From contig JARFIW010001216.1 in NCBI GenBank assembly GCA_036346225.1, forward strand, positions 966,501 to 1,030,500: 64,000 nt of DNA, written 5' to 3'. Below, piece by piece: positions 22,311 to 32,866 of this stretch (position 1 is the stretch's first letter; each line of letters begins with the position of its first letter). A program made the translations under genes and the position numbers. The notes beneath the pieces are model-generated. The model was not told the origin of the DNA. It was given only the letters and a program-made list of their open reading frames with translations, and did not search any database. Origin of the DNA: Platerodrilus igneus (taxonomy: Eukaryota > Arthropoda > Insecta > Coleoptera > Lycidae).

Positions 22311-25300
22311 TAGGAGTCCGCAACCCTGGGGTCGCGACCCCATGTGGGGTCGCGAAAGATATTTATGGGGTCGCCAAAAGTCAACAAGGTCCTGTATGTA
22401 TCGAATTTTATTAAGGTTCATGCATAAAATATAATCTCTTTACATACACAATTACACAATGTCCTTAAAACGGAGAGAATCGAAAATAATTACGACTGTA
22501 CAACCTGTCCAGTCCCGCCCGTCACAACCTCACCGCTACCGCGTCCGCGCCCCCACCCCGATCTCTATTTCTACGTTCAGTCTGTCTGTTCAGTCAGTTC
22601 TATCCGCACGTGCGTACTCATCGCCGCTTTGTCGATTGCAAATACATACTAAATTAATGTCAAAACACGAAAGATTACTTCTGTAGAAAGTTTTTTTTAG
22701 AAGATTAGTGTTCTCGTGGATAACCACGCACACGGTAAGTAACTGTGCACTCATACTTAGATAATAAAGTAAGGCGTCATCGCGGCGCGACCATGTTGGA
22801 CGGACGCGTGGGTTTAATAACAAAACCAGTGCGAATTTATAACTTCTATACTTTTAAATTATAATTCATTATACATATTATTTTATTAATGGCCCAATAT
22901 TTTATGAAATAAAATTTATATAACTTATTTATCGGGCAAGTGTACTCAGCAACTGTCAATAAAAATATTTTTTACGCTTCACTTATGTATTTTTTTGCTT
23001 GTCTATTTGTGCTTCGTTGAAAATAAATTTGAAGTAAATCCTGTTACCACGGGAGCATATGACGAAAAGTCTAATATTAATCGTTTGGAATACATTTTTT
23101 ATTTATTAATACGTATTTATTATTGCAGTTAACAATGGATAAGTGGCTAATAAAACGCACATCTAAAGATGCAGGTGGCGGAAGTCCTAATAACGCAACA
23201 CAATTCAAAAGAATTAAACACGTAGTTCTTGACAACAGTGTCGCCTCAGATTCTACAATGACAACTACTGTTACGAGTAATATAAGTCGTGAAAACAATG
23301 CCGCCACTTCAAGTAGAAGTAGTGTTATTACTATCGATGACAGCAGAGCAACATCTAGTTCCACTACTATAACTATTAGTCATAACAGCGATGATTGTAG
23401 TTCAACAGCCACATCTACCTTACACATCGATACAGAGAGTGTCGCTTCAACTACAACTAAACAAGCAACAGCTACATCGGAGACAAATGGGAAGCGTCAA
23501 CGCACTTTTAAAGAATCGTACATCCAGATTGGTTTTAAATCTACAGTGTTGAATTTTGAACAACGTCCACAGTGCGTTGTTTGTTCGGAGGTTTTGGCAA
23601 ATGAGAGCATGAAGCCGGCCAAACTGAAAAGGCACCTAGAAACTAAGCATCCACAGTTAAAGAATAAAGATGAATCTTATTTTAAACGACTTGCCACCAA
23701 ACTAACGTCACAGCAGGTTGATTTCCAAAAATACACAACAGTTAACCAAAAAGCGTTACAAGCATCTTTCGAGGTTTCCTTTTGATTGCCAAAACTAAAA
23801 AACCTCACAACATTGGCGAGACGCTCATTTTGCCAGCTGCAATGAAAATGGTTTCGATAATGCAAGGAGAAAAGTATGCCAATGTACTGAAAACAATTCC
23901 ACTATCAAGTGACACTGTTCATCGTCGTATCAATCTACTTGCTGATGATATTAAAATACAACTTATAGATCGCGTGAAAGGGAGTCCCTATTATGCTATT
24001 CAGCTGGATGAAAGCACTGATGTAGCTAATGTAGCTCAACTTCTGATATTTAACCGATACCGATATGAAAACGACATATGCGAAGATTTGTTATTTTCTC
24101 AGGGATTAGAAGGAAGAACAAGCGGTGAAGCAATTTTTAATGCAGTTAATACCTTTTTTGAACTCCATGACATAAAGTGGGAATATTGTGTATCTGTGTG
24201 TACAGACGGCGCAGCTGCATTGACCGGCTCCAAAACAGGATTCAAAGCAAAAGTAACTGAGATTGCACCTCACGTAGGCTTTGTTCACTGTATGATTCAC
24301 CGTGAAGCCCTTGCAGCAAAATATTTGCAACCAGATGTAAATAAAGTGTTGGAACAAGTCGTAACAATAATAAATTTTATTAAAGCTCGCGCATTAAATA
24401 GTCGCCTTTTCAAAATAATGTGTCGTGAAATGGGATCAGAATACGAAAATCTACTGTTACATACAGAGGTCAGGTGGTTATCGCGAGGAAAAATACTCCG
24501 ACGTGTATTTGATCTCAAAGATGAAATCAGAATATTTCTACTTGAACGGGAACCAAAGCTAGCGTAATATTTCTTGAATGAAAATTGGCTGGCAACAGTT
24601 GGCTATCTTTCGGATATTTTTGAAAAACTTAACGATTTAAATCAATCTTTGCATAGGAAGAGTACAAATGTATTGATTTTAGCTAACAAAATAAAAGCTT
24701 TTTGTAGGAAAATAAGTTTGTGGATAGACGAAGTCAGGCTGAAAACTACGAGATGTTTGCATGTTTGGAGAAATTTTCTGAAGAAAACAATATAAAGCTC
24801 GAAGAAGAAATTAAAACCAAAATCATGATGCATCTTACAAACCTTAAACAAGACTTGGAAATAAGATTCCCAGATACGTCACACGGCGACCAATGGATAA
24901 TTAATCCATTCACTTGTGAACTTAACACTGTGAAGATGAACTTAAAAGAAAAGGAGCAGCTGATCGATTTAATGTCCGATGAAAGCCTTCGATTTATTTT
25001 CAAAACCACGGATCTATCCGAGTTCTGAATAATGACGGAAAAGGAATATCCACTGTTATTCAAAACTTCTCTGCTGAAATTGCTGCCATTCGCATCTACA
25101 TACCTTTGCGAGACAGCTTTCTCCACATTAACTGCTATAAAAACAAAATATCGCTCCAGACTTAACGTAGAACCTGATTTGAGGGTGTCTGTTTCTGATA
25201 ATATATCACCAAGAATTAATATACTGACTGCAAGTGTGCAAGCACAAGGTTCACATTAGTTTGTAAAGTTACGTATATGTACCTTTTTTTTTAAATAAAA

Positions 25301-25560
25301 TATTAAAATAATTGCTTGTCTCATTTAATGCCATCATAAATATTATTCGTATGTTAAATGCATATTTTCCAGTTTGCTCTAATATTACTTTCTAAAATAA
25401 ATAAACTCTTCATATAAATAATTTACGAAATAAAAACAGCTAACTTCGTTACCTGAACCAACCTTTGCACTTGTTAACTTAGTGTTTTTTTTTTCTGGGG
25501 TCGCTCATAACTCTTTTTTTAATTTTGGGGTCGCAATATCAAAAAGGTTGAGGACCGCTG
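22311..25560 (+). mobile_element. hAT transposon, 8-bp target duplication
   Basis: The 3.25-kb element is flanked by CTGTAGAA (22303-22310 and 25561-25568). Ends are imperfect 15-bp inverted repeats, TAGGAGTCCGCAACC at the left and CAGCGGTCCTCAACC read inward from the right (11 of 15 match). Subterminal GGGGTCGC repeats lie inside both ends (22334-22375 and about 25497-25535). Length, duplication size and CAG-type ends agree with hAT. Confidence 0.9.
23135..25259 (+). pseudogene. hAT transposase, ZBED/SCAND3-like, broken
   Basis: The ATG at 23135 follows TATTGCAG, a possible acceptor of a leader intron. Order: a long Ser/Thr-rich N-terminal tail, a BED-type zinc finger (QRPQCVVC...LKRHLETKH, about residues 147-177), then the RNase-H-like core with QLDESTDVANVAQLL (first Asp), CTDGAAALTGSKTGFKAK (second Asp), CMIHREALAAK and LHTEVRWLSRGK. 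The C-terminal hATC region ends near FASTYLCETAFSTLT at 25093-25137. It resembles vertebrate and insect ZBED5/SCAN-domain-3-type hAT proteins. A TGA at 23783, a TAA at 24565 and later frame changes break it, but overall it is well preserved, so the insertion is fairly young. Confidence 0.9.
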
Positions 25561-25568
25561 CTGTAGAA

Positions 25569-26047
25569 TACCGAAAGAGCTGGTTTATTTTTCCAAACCG
25601 AAGTATGACTTTTTAGAACATATGCTCCTACTAAGTAGCTACACCATCCAGTTTAAAATAATTATAAACAATTACTGCACGGCATTACATATATAAGCAT
25701 GGAAGAGGTAAAAGTATATGTATCAAAAATTAAAAATCTAGAGACTGACAAAATCCGACTTACCAAATACCAAAGAGGTTAATCGTAACTAATAAATTTT
25801 TTGGAAAACTATATTTGAGAAGGTTCCTAGCACCAGTAACGATTTTTATTGAGAAGTTACGACGATCGAACTCTATACTAACACCGAGATTGTGAACAAA
25901 AAATTTGAATGAAAAGTTGAAGTTGATTATAATACCCAAAGCTGGATAATTCTAATTTTGAAAAATGCTACTTTCCGATAATGTTATTAGGTTGTTCGCA
26001 ATTTTGTTTTTTATTTAATAGAAAAAAGGAAATGCCTCTATACTTAC
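25569..26047. other. Intron sequence, no gene seen
   Basis: Presumably the other side of the LINE fragment at first, then unassigned AT-rich sequence up to the PDZ-exon donor. Confidence 0.3.
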
Positions 26048-26199
26048 TCATTTAGTCCCAAGACCAAAGTTTCTCCCGAGTTTTTTAGTAACAAATGTGC
26101 TTCAGAATTTGTTACTTCACTTGTGGTTTTACTGTTGATTGACGTAATTATATCACCTTCCCGAATTCCTTTCATTGATGATTTACTGCCGGGATTAAC
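26048..26199 (-). CDS. Host-gene exon: second half of a PDZ domain
   Basis: Minus-strand exon of 152 nt. Acceptor TTATTTGTTTCAG lies just above 26199 and donor GTAAGTA at 26041-26047. It encodes 50 codons plus two bases: VNPGSKSSMKGIREGDIITS, then a turn with INSK, EVTNSEAHLLLKNSG and ETLVLGL. This is the classic PDZ pattern after the carboxylate-binding loop: 'V.pGs.a...G.r.GD.I..IN', 'lt..EA..ll...g' and a final beta-strand. It is closest in feel to ZASP/PDZ-LIM (LDB3, Enigma) domains, whose genes often split the PDZ at this point (upstream exon ending near 'PL.V.K', downstream exon starting 'VN.GS'). The upstream half with the GF loop was not found in the window. Such proteins bind alpha-actinin at muscle Z-discs; whether this one does is unknown. 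Confidence 0.8.
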
Positions 26200-26459
26200 C
26201 TGAAACAAATAATAAAAGTGTAGGTCATCCTATAATACAAAAAAGTTTATTTCAAAATTAGTTTTAAATTACTTAAAACTTATAAAATTTTCAAGTAGTT
26301 TTTTTAAATTTAACCAGAACAAGCATGTGTCTTTTATATTAATAGTAAAATTCATGTAGTCTAGACACTACCGAGCATTACCCTAAAAATATATTTTTGT
26401 ATTTGTGTTCGCTTGCGAGTAAGGTAAATGGGCCGGTCGAGAGACAATACATGACTTCG

Positions 26460-29400
26460 TTAATCCATTTTAATTTCGTATGGGTCGACCCAACGTCTTT
26501 CTAACTTTGGCGACAGTCCACGCCTCCGTCTGGGGTTAAATAGTCAAACCCGATCGCCTTTTGAAAACCAGATTCCTGCGCCTTGATGTCATATCTGGTC
26601 TTCATCCGATCGTTGGCAATCTGGATATTTTTTGTGATATCATCATGGATATCATGCATCTTGCGCTTGAGATTCTCGATGTAGTCTTCGCCCGTGATGT
26701 CATCTCCGGGCTTACAATCAAACTCAAGATCACATGGTAAACGTGTCTCGAGTCTCAGCATAGAACATGCAGGTGTTAGTCAGTCTAGTGCTCTCATGCA
26801 CCAGAAACCGATAGATAAAAAAAAATAGATGTAATTATTAGTCCCGGTCTTCCAGATGTTGGGAAGCCACTTTAGAAAGATACTGCCCAAGGTGCGGTTT
26901 ATGCGCTCTACCGTACTATCCAATTGTGGGTGCAAAGGCGTTGTTCGAGTCTTTCTCATTCCCAGCATTCAGTAAACTTCTAGAAATAATACTGACTCAA
27001 AATTTCTGCCTTGATCGGCGTACAACTCCATAGGAACTCCAAAATGGCAAAAGAATTCCTTTACCAGCATGTCAGCGACAGATGCAGCTTCTTGGTTTGG
27101 TACAGTATAGGTTACGGTCCATTTCGTAATATCGACCACTGCCACTAAGATGTTTCTAAACTGTAATAGCCATTACAGGGCGGTGTGGTCGGTTCTCGAG
27201 TGAAATTTTCCCCCTTAGAGGTACTTATAAAAGCATTTTACAGATTTCAACACAACCAACAGTTCTCTTCTCGTAACAAAATAATTGCGTTTCAATTTCG
27301 AGAACGTTTTGCTAAAGTAACAATTTTCTTCCTTTGTCCGTCTTGCATCTGGGACAGTACACTTCCAAGGGTGACATTGCTTGCGTACGCATCTACATTA
27401 TATTTGCTTCTTGTCCGAGAATAGCTTGAGATCCGAGCTGTCGTCAATAAATGCCTTAAGCGTTCGAACGCATTTTGGCAATCTTCATCCCATACATGAT
27501 GATGCTCTTCTTCAGTCAACTTGATCAAGGGCTTGGCAAAATTTGCAAACTCGAAACAAATCTTCTGCAGTAAGTGCACAGTCCCAGAAAGCTACGTCAG
27601 TTATGTTTATTGTTTATAGTCGGCCACTCTTGTACCGCTTTTAATCTTTTCCCGATCTAGTCTGAGTACGTTGCATGAGACGATGGGCCTACGTGTTTCA
27701 CCTCTTCATCTAGTATGTGACACTTCTTTGGACTCGAGTTCAAATTGGCTTCTCTAAGTCTTCACAACACTTCTTCTAAATTTCCCAAGTTTTCCCCAAA
27801 CAAATTCCCAATCACGATCATGTCATTTAAATATATGACACATTTTCTACAATAGTTCACGCAAGATGTTATTCATAAAACACTCGAAGGCAGTAGGAGT
27901 GTTGCAGGGCCTAAATGACATGACTGCAAATTGCCATAGACTAGTTCCAATAGTGAAAGCGGTTCTTCTCGATTTTTGGGTTCAATATCCCCTTGCCAGT
28001 AACCACTCTTTAAATCCAAGGTTAAGAACCATCGTAATCCTGAGAGTGTATCTAGGGTGTCGTCAATCCTTGAAAGTGGGAAGCTATTCTTGTTGATCAT
28101 GTCAAACAATCGTCTGTAGACCATACAATATTTTGTCTACCCGTCCTTCTTCTTGACAATCACAACAGGGAATGTTCAAGCGCTATCAGAGTACTCAATC
28201 ATTCCTTGCCCCTTCACATCTTTAATCATTCTCTCGGCGTTATCGCGTTTAACCAATGGGAATCTTCTCAGCTGCTGTCTTATTGACCGGGCATTTTATG
28301 TATCGATCATATCCTAATCGACCGCCGTCGACCCCAACACAGCCGAATATCGTCGGATCAAGTATTTAAGTCCTTCCAGTTGTTGTTGTACAAGATGCTG
28401 GCATGGTTTCGGCAACTGGTCTAACTTCGCGGAACACGCTTTGGTGAGCGGTTCTTTCACAACACCGGCACACCCCGCCAAATGAACGACTGAAGAACAC
28501 CACCCAACGGTTACATTCTTTTTCAACGCGATATCGTAGTTATTGGCGTTTAAGATCGTTACAGTTACACCATCCATCGCTTTGATCAGAGCTTTTCCCA
28601 CAGCACGCCTTTTCCGCGGGGTTCGTCCATAGTCGGTTCAATAGCGCGCACAAAAACCCCCAGGAAAGCACCATCCAAGCGTCCCATCATCACACTTTCT
28701 GTCCTTAGAGGTAGAATAATGTCGTTCTTCAGAAAATCTCGCACGGCACGTCGTCGACTCGCAAAATGGCACTTCCTCGTTTTCCACACTCAAGACATCC
28801 ATGAAATACATACTTCTTCAAGATATCCATACCCAAGATAACTTCTTCGGCGATATTTGCTATTACTACCAGAAGGTCAAATATTTTACTCCCAACTCCG
28901 ATTTTTATACCTAGCATTCCGCGTGCTTGCATTTCCTCACCAGCTACAGTTCGAAGACGCACCGTCGCAGATGACACTTTATCAGGTCGCATACTACATC
29001 CGGATTAATGATTGTCCTAGTGGCTCCGGTATCAATAAGAACTTCAGTCTTGCCGTTATCGTTAACTGTCCATATACGTAAATGCTGTCTGCATGCTTAG
29101 ATCTGCGATGCGGATGATGTTCTTCGGAGCAAAATCCGTGCAGGTCGACTTTCACACCTGACAGTCGTCTGGTTTATTTTTCTGGTTTCTTTGCTTGCTT
29201 GGGTTGTTTATACTTATATTGTGTATACCCAAACTCGCCACAATTACAGCATCTGGGTCCTTTTCTCTTTGATTGATTTTCACGAACTACCTTCTCTTTG
29301 TTGTCTTGGCCTTGCTCTTCTACGGAGCATCTTACCTTTCAACTACCACAATGCGAAGCTTGCGTTGCAGTTTCAACTTCCTAAGTATGGGTTTGCACAT

Positions 29401-29696
29401 CATATAGGGCCCTTGGTCTAGCCACTCGCAGTGCTTACTGGATTTCCGCGTCGCGTATCCTGTCAACGAATTTCTGTTCTAGGACGCTGTTCGGTACTAT
29501 TGGGTAGTCTAGTCCCACCAAGCGCTCAATATCAGCTTCAAGATCTTGCAAATTTTTGTTGGCCTTTTGGTAATGGTTCTTCACTTGAGCGTGGTACACG
29601 TGTTGCAGATGAGAGTTGTCGTACCTCATTTCAAGTCTTGATGTTAAGGCCTCGTAGCTTCTTTCGGCTACGATCTGGAATGATTTGCAAAATGAT
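26460..29696 (-). pseudogene. Ty3/gypsy relic, gag to integrase, minus strand
   Basis: Minus-strand order. Gag at 29435-29690 (KNLQDLEADIERLVGLDYP). A decayed zinc knuckle near 29240 (CCNCGEFGYTQY; the usual His is Tyr). Protease with IDTGATRTI-type active site near 29020 and VILGMDILKKY at 28729-28992. RT at 27600-28300 (FPLSRIDDTLDTLSG, FLTLDLKSGYWQ). RNase H at 27292-27579 (HHHVWDEDCQNAFERL, NVDAYASNVTLGSVL). Integrase at 26780-27200 (TTPLHPQLDSTVERINRTLG). A C-terminal tail at 26501-26761 (NDRMKTRYDIKAQ). It resembles the insect 412/297-type gypsy proteins. Many stops and frameshifts. LTRs were not recognised. It abuts an RTE fragment at about 29697. Confidence 0.8.
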
Positions 29697-30838
29697 CAAG
29701 GATATCCCAAGTCAACAATTTCAATGTCTAATTCCTGTTCTAATGCTATTAGTTCCACTCCTGCATATAAATTCCCTATTTATTCTTGCTATCTACCCAC
29801 TTTCTCTACATTTTCTATAATGACCTTTCCTCCCGGAGGTTACGTATCCCCCAATCCATATATGTACAATCAAATAGGAATTGTTAAGAAATTATAAAGC
29901 AACTTAAGTTAAATGCAGCATTGTAAATTCAAGGATAAATAAGAAAAGGTTATCGAAAGTTCAGAAGCAAGTTGTGGAAACGGATGTTTATACATTGTAT
30001 TCCAGACGTAAGCGATACTGCAAGTGCAGGTCACAGACGGTTAAGAAACCGCAATTATTAGAATTAAGATTGCTACATTGTATAATGAATAGAATAAAAA
30101 AATAAGCAGACATGAGCTCTGCAAGTTCCCACAGATATGTGAGGGGCAGGGACAACATAAATACCCCCCGGGAGTCCCAGATCAGTCAGTCAGTCTTGAG
30201 TATTTCAGCTTTTACATTGTTGTTTGTTTAGGCTACTCGCCCTCATTTAAATTCAATTATTATTTTTTCGACTTAGTATAATTTTATTCAAGTTTGTCAA
30301 AATTCCAATTGTAATTTCTGTTTAATAAATAAATTGTTGCAAGAAGGTTTGAAAGAAGACTTTTTAAATAGGCAGCTCCCAAAGCCCGAAACGTAACTCG
30401 CGTCCTTTATATTTTTCCTATACGGTTTTATATCCCTAAAATTTATTATAATTAGTTTGTATGGTTCATCTGTCTTTCCTATTTCCATCTTAGTACGTAC
30501 CTTTTTGCACTTTTCATCAATCCATTGTTCTTTAACTTTCCTGCATTTGCGAATAATTTCCCATTTTATGGCTTTGTATCTCTGTTTTCCTGTTTCGTCT
30601 GATCTATTTTTGTATTTTCGTCTTTCTTCTATTAGTTTCAGGATATCCTTTGTTATCCATGATTTCTTATTTTCTTTTTGTATACACCCCACAATATCTC
30701 TGACCGCCATGTCTACGCTGGATTTAATGTTATTCCATTCTGTTTCTACTTCCTTAGTATTGGAAATTGTCCCGATATCTTTCAAAAATTTCAGTGACTT
30801 TTGTCCAATTTTTTTGTTTGACAATCTTGTTCTCAAAG
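29697..30838 (-). mobile_element. RTE LINE fragment, minus strand, with solo LTR
   Basis: Two pieces (29697-29834 and 30401-30838) align with successive parts of the minus-strand RTE copy at 53.6-54.1 kb. The coding piece 30401-30836 encodes the linker between endonuclease and RT (DILKLIEERRKYKNRSDET, YKAIKWEIIRKCRKVKEQW, METGK-like start of the RT lead-in). The gap between the pieces is filled by the LTR-like element at 29835-30400. Both ends of the RTE are missing. Confidence 0.7.
29835..30400 (+). mobile_element. Solo LTR-like insertion in RTE
   Basis: A ~566-bp segment interrupting the RTE alignment. Its ends are short inverted repeats, GGTTACGTATC at the left and GAAACGTAAC at the right. 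Near 30155 it has CATAAATACC followed about 25 bases later by ATCAGTCAGTCAGTC, the layout of a TATA box and an arthropod initiator in an LTR. The flanks CTCCCG and CTCGCG could be a mutated target duplication. Internal genes are absent, so it is a solo LTR or similar. Confidence 0.5.
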
Positions 30839-30839
30839 G

Positions 30840-31582
30840 TACTTAACCTACTAAAGTTGCATGTTTATTGTTTAGATGTTAAGTATGAAATGCTCCCCTC
30901 CTAAAATAATTAGACACATCCTCGCAAAACCTCAGTCAGATGAATTAAGACTGCAAAATAAAAATACTTTGAGTAGTTTTTTCCTATCTAATATGTATAT
31001 ATAATTAACTTACGGATTGCTCGACTAAACCAGTAATCAGGAATTTTATTTATTTGTTCAACGAAAATCTGCCTGTGAAAACCCCATATCCAGTTGATGA
31101 AAACACCGGCGCGCCAACGTAATACATTATTAATCAAAACAAATGAATAATGAAACTGTAATAATTTAGAACAAAATTACGATGATTTATCGCAAACCTT
31201 TAAAAACTGACACTTTTTAGTATGAACCATATATGATACAAAATAATTTTATCTTAGATCAAAAATGCAGTAACCTATAAATTATATTTCTTAAAGGAAA
31301 TTGCCTAACCCTGATGGTGGGATTTACTAATATAGAAATTATTAAAATAAAATATGATTTCCAAGGAACGTCGTACCTTGAATGTCTATTTATTTATTTT
31401 AATACTGGAAATAAGGTACGAACTGATGCTCTTATAAAATGCACATAAGGCGTCGATCCAAATAGGTAGTTTAACCTAAAACCTACCTATGCTACAAGAC
31501 ATTTTCACGTACACAACTTGAGTTTATAATTCTTAAACATTTCATTAGTTATAATTTATTCATATGTGAAGTATTATTGTAG
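30840..31582. other. No gene seen
   Basis: AT-rich sequence. A short minus-strand open stretch with splice-like borders near 31012-31072 was considered and not accepted. Confidence 0.3.
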
Positions 31583-32030
31583 TTGTGACCGTAGACAATT
31601 CAGTTCAACTCTAGCGCAACCAAATTGTATAAGTATTTGCACAATTTAGAACAATACAAGCAACTTGTGGTAGGCAAATAAACATTTAAACGCTATAAGT
31701 AAATCGAGACTGGTCGTCATTGTTGTTCAATGGATGTGACATGACTTTTTATAGTTGCAGTTGAGCACAATTCAGGCCAATTGTAGTACAACCAAATTAA
31801 AAAAGTATCAGCACAATTCAGTACAATATGAACAACTTTTAGTGGGTAACTAAAATCTTAAATTTTATAAATAACCCAGCATTAAAAGTCAACTTACTTC
31901 GGTAAATTTGAAATCATGTCATTTAAGTTATGGTAGAACAAAATTCAGCCTGAGTGAGCAATAGAATTGAATAAGTATCAGCACAGTTTAGTACAATAAC
32001 AACAACTTGAAGTATTTAAAATCATTTTAA
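31583..32030 (+). repeat. Tandem units of ~175 bp, left array
   Basis: Two full units and a partial third start at about 31583, 31753 and 31934. Each has a block like CACAATTCAGTACAATA with CAACTT soon after, preceded by a variant of AACCAAATT and GTATCAGCAC. Units have diverged considerably. Related blocks reappear at 36960-37200. Confidence 0.6.
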
Positions 32031-32866
32031 TAGTTTCTGTATTGGTAAATCCCAGGAATAGGGTTATGGTTATTTCCTTTTAGAAATGTAATTTTTTTTT
32101 ACATGCATTCTTGATCTAAAGAAGGAATATCTTGGTAATCTTACATTGTTCATGTTCAAAGGTTGTCAAATTAATTATGGCGGTTTTAAGGTTAGGAACG
32201 ATGCAATCCTTACTTTGTACGCTAAATCAGTGCAGTTTTGATTTATTTATTTCGATTAATAATGTTTAATGTTGAGGTCTATTTCAATTTGCAGTCTTAA
32301 TTCTTTTTTTTGAGTTCTGCCCAAGATTATCTCGATGTTTTATGGAGGGAAATATTTTTGGTTAAGCACTTCATTAAGATCATTGAAAGAGGTAACAAGC
32401 AAATTTAAGTAGCTACGGTTAATCTTTGAGTAATTAGGAATTGAACTGATTAGTGTGATTAGTCAATAGAGTTCGGAATTATATCCCACTAGGTTGGCCA
32501 GTTTTACTTTTAGGAAGAATTTGTTTCCTTAAGTAGGCTACTTCATGTTGGAAAAGCATATTAACTAAGAATATCTGATTTTTTAAAGAAGTTCCAGTAC
32601 AATTTGGTTGAAACAAATTTAGTTCAGGAGGTAATGAACTTTAGCTGGTTTCAATAAATATCTCCGGTCAAACAATTCCTCACACATTTATAATAAAACT
32701 TCTGAAATCACCAACAGTAGTCGTAAATAAATGAACCTTTAACTGTTTAACTTATAAAGACATCTACGGCACATCTTTGTTATTAGAAAGCAATTTTGTT
32801 CACCGAAAACGTTTTCCATTAAGATAAGTAATTTTTGATATATTTGGTTTTTTGTTATGTTTATAT

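Larger units (their letters stand above)
913..26047 (-). other. Large host intron filled with transposable elements
   Basis: This is the interval between the donor GTAAGTA after the PDZ exon (26041-26047) and the acceptor at 913-914. It holds two hAT relics, a Polinton-like mini-element, a mariner/Tc1 relic, two foldback repeats, two gypsy relics, an R1/LOA-like LINE and a minisatellite, all listed separately. Bases 913-1640 show nothing recognisable. The single-intron reading assumes no further exon was missed. Confidence 0.45.

Noticed and set aside
31012..31072. Minus-strand mini-exon with TTTTCACAG acceptor, ~20 open codons and GTAAGTTA donor; upstream bases read W-G-F in one frame
   Set aside because: Considered as the missing first half of the PDZ domain, but it leaves one base over, which does not fit the phase-0 PDZ exon, and the residues after W-G-F do not follow the PDZ pattern.
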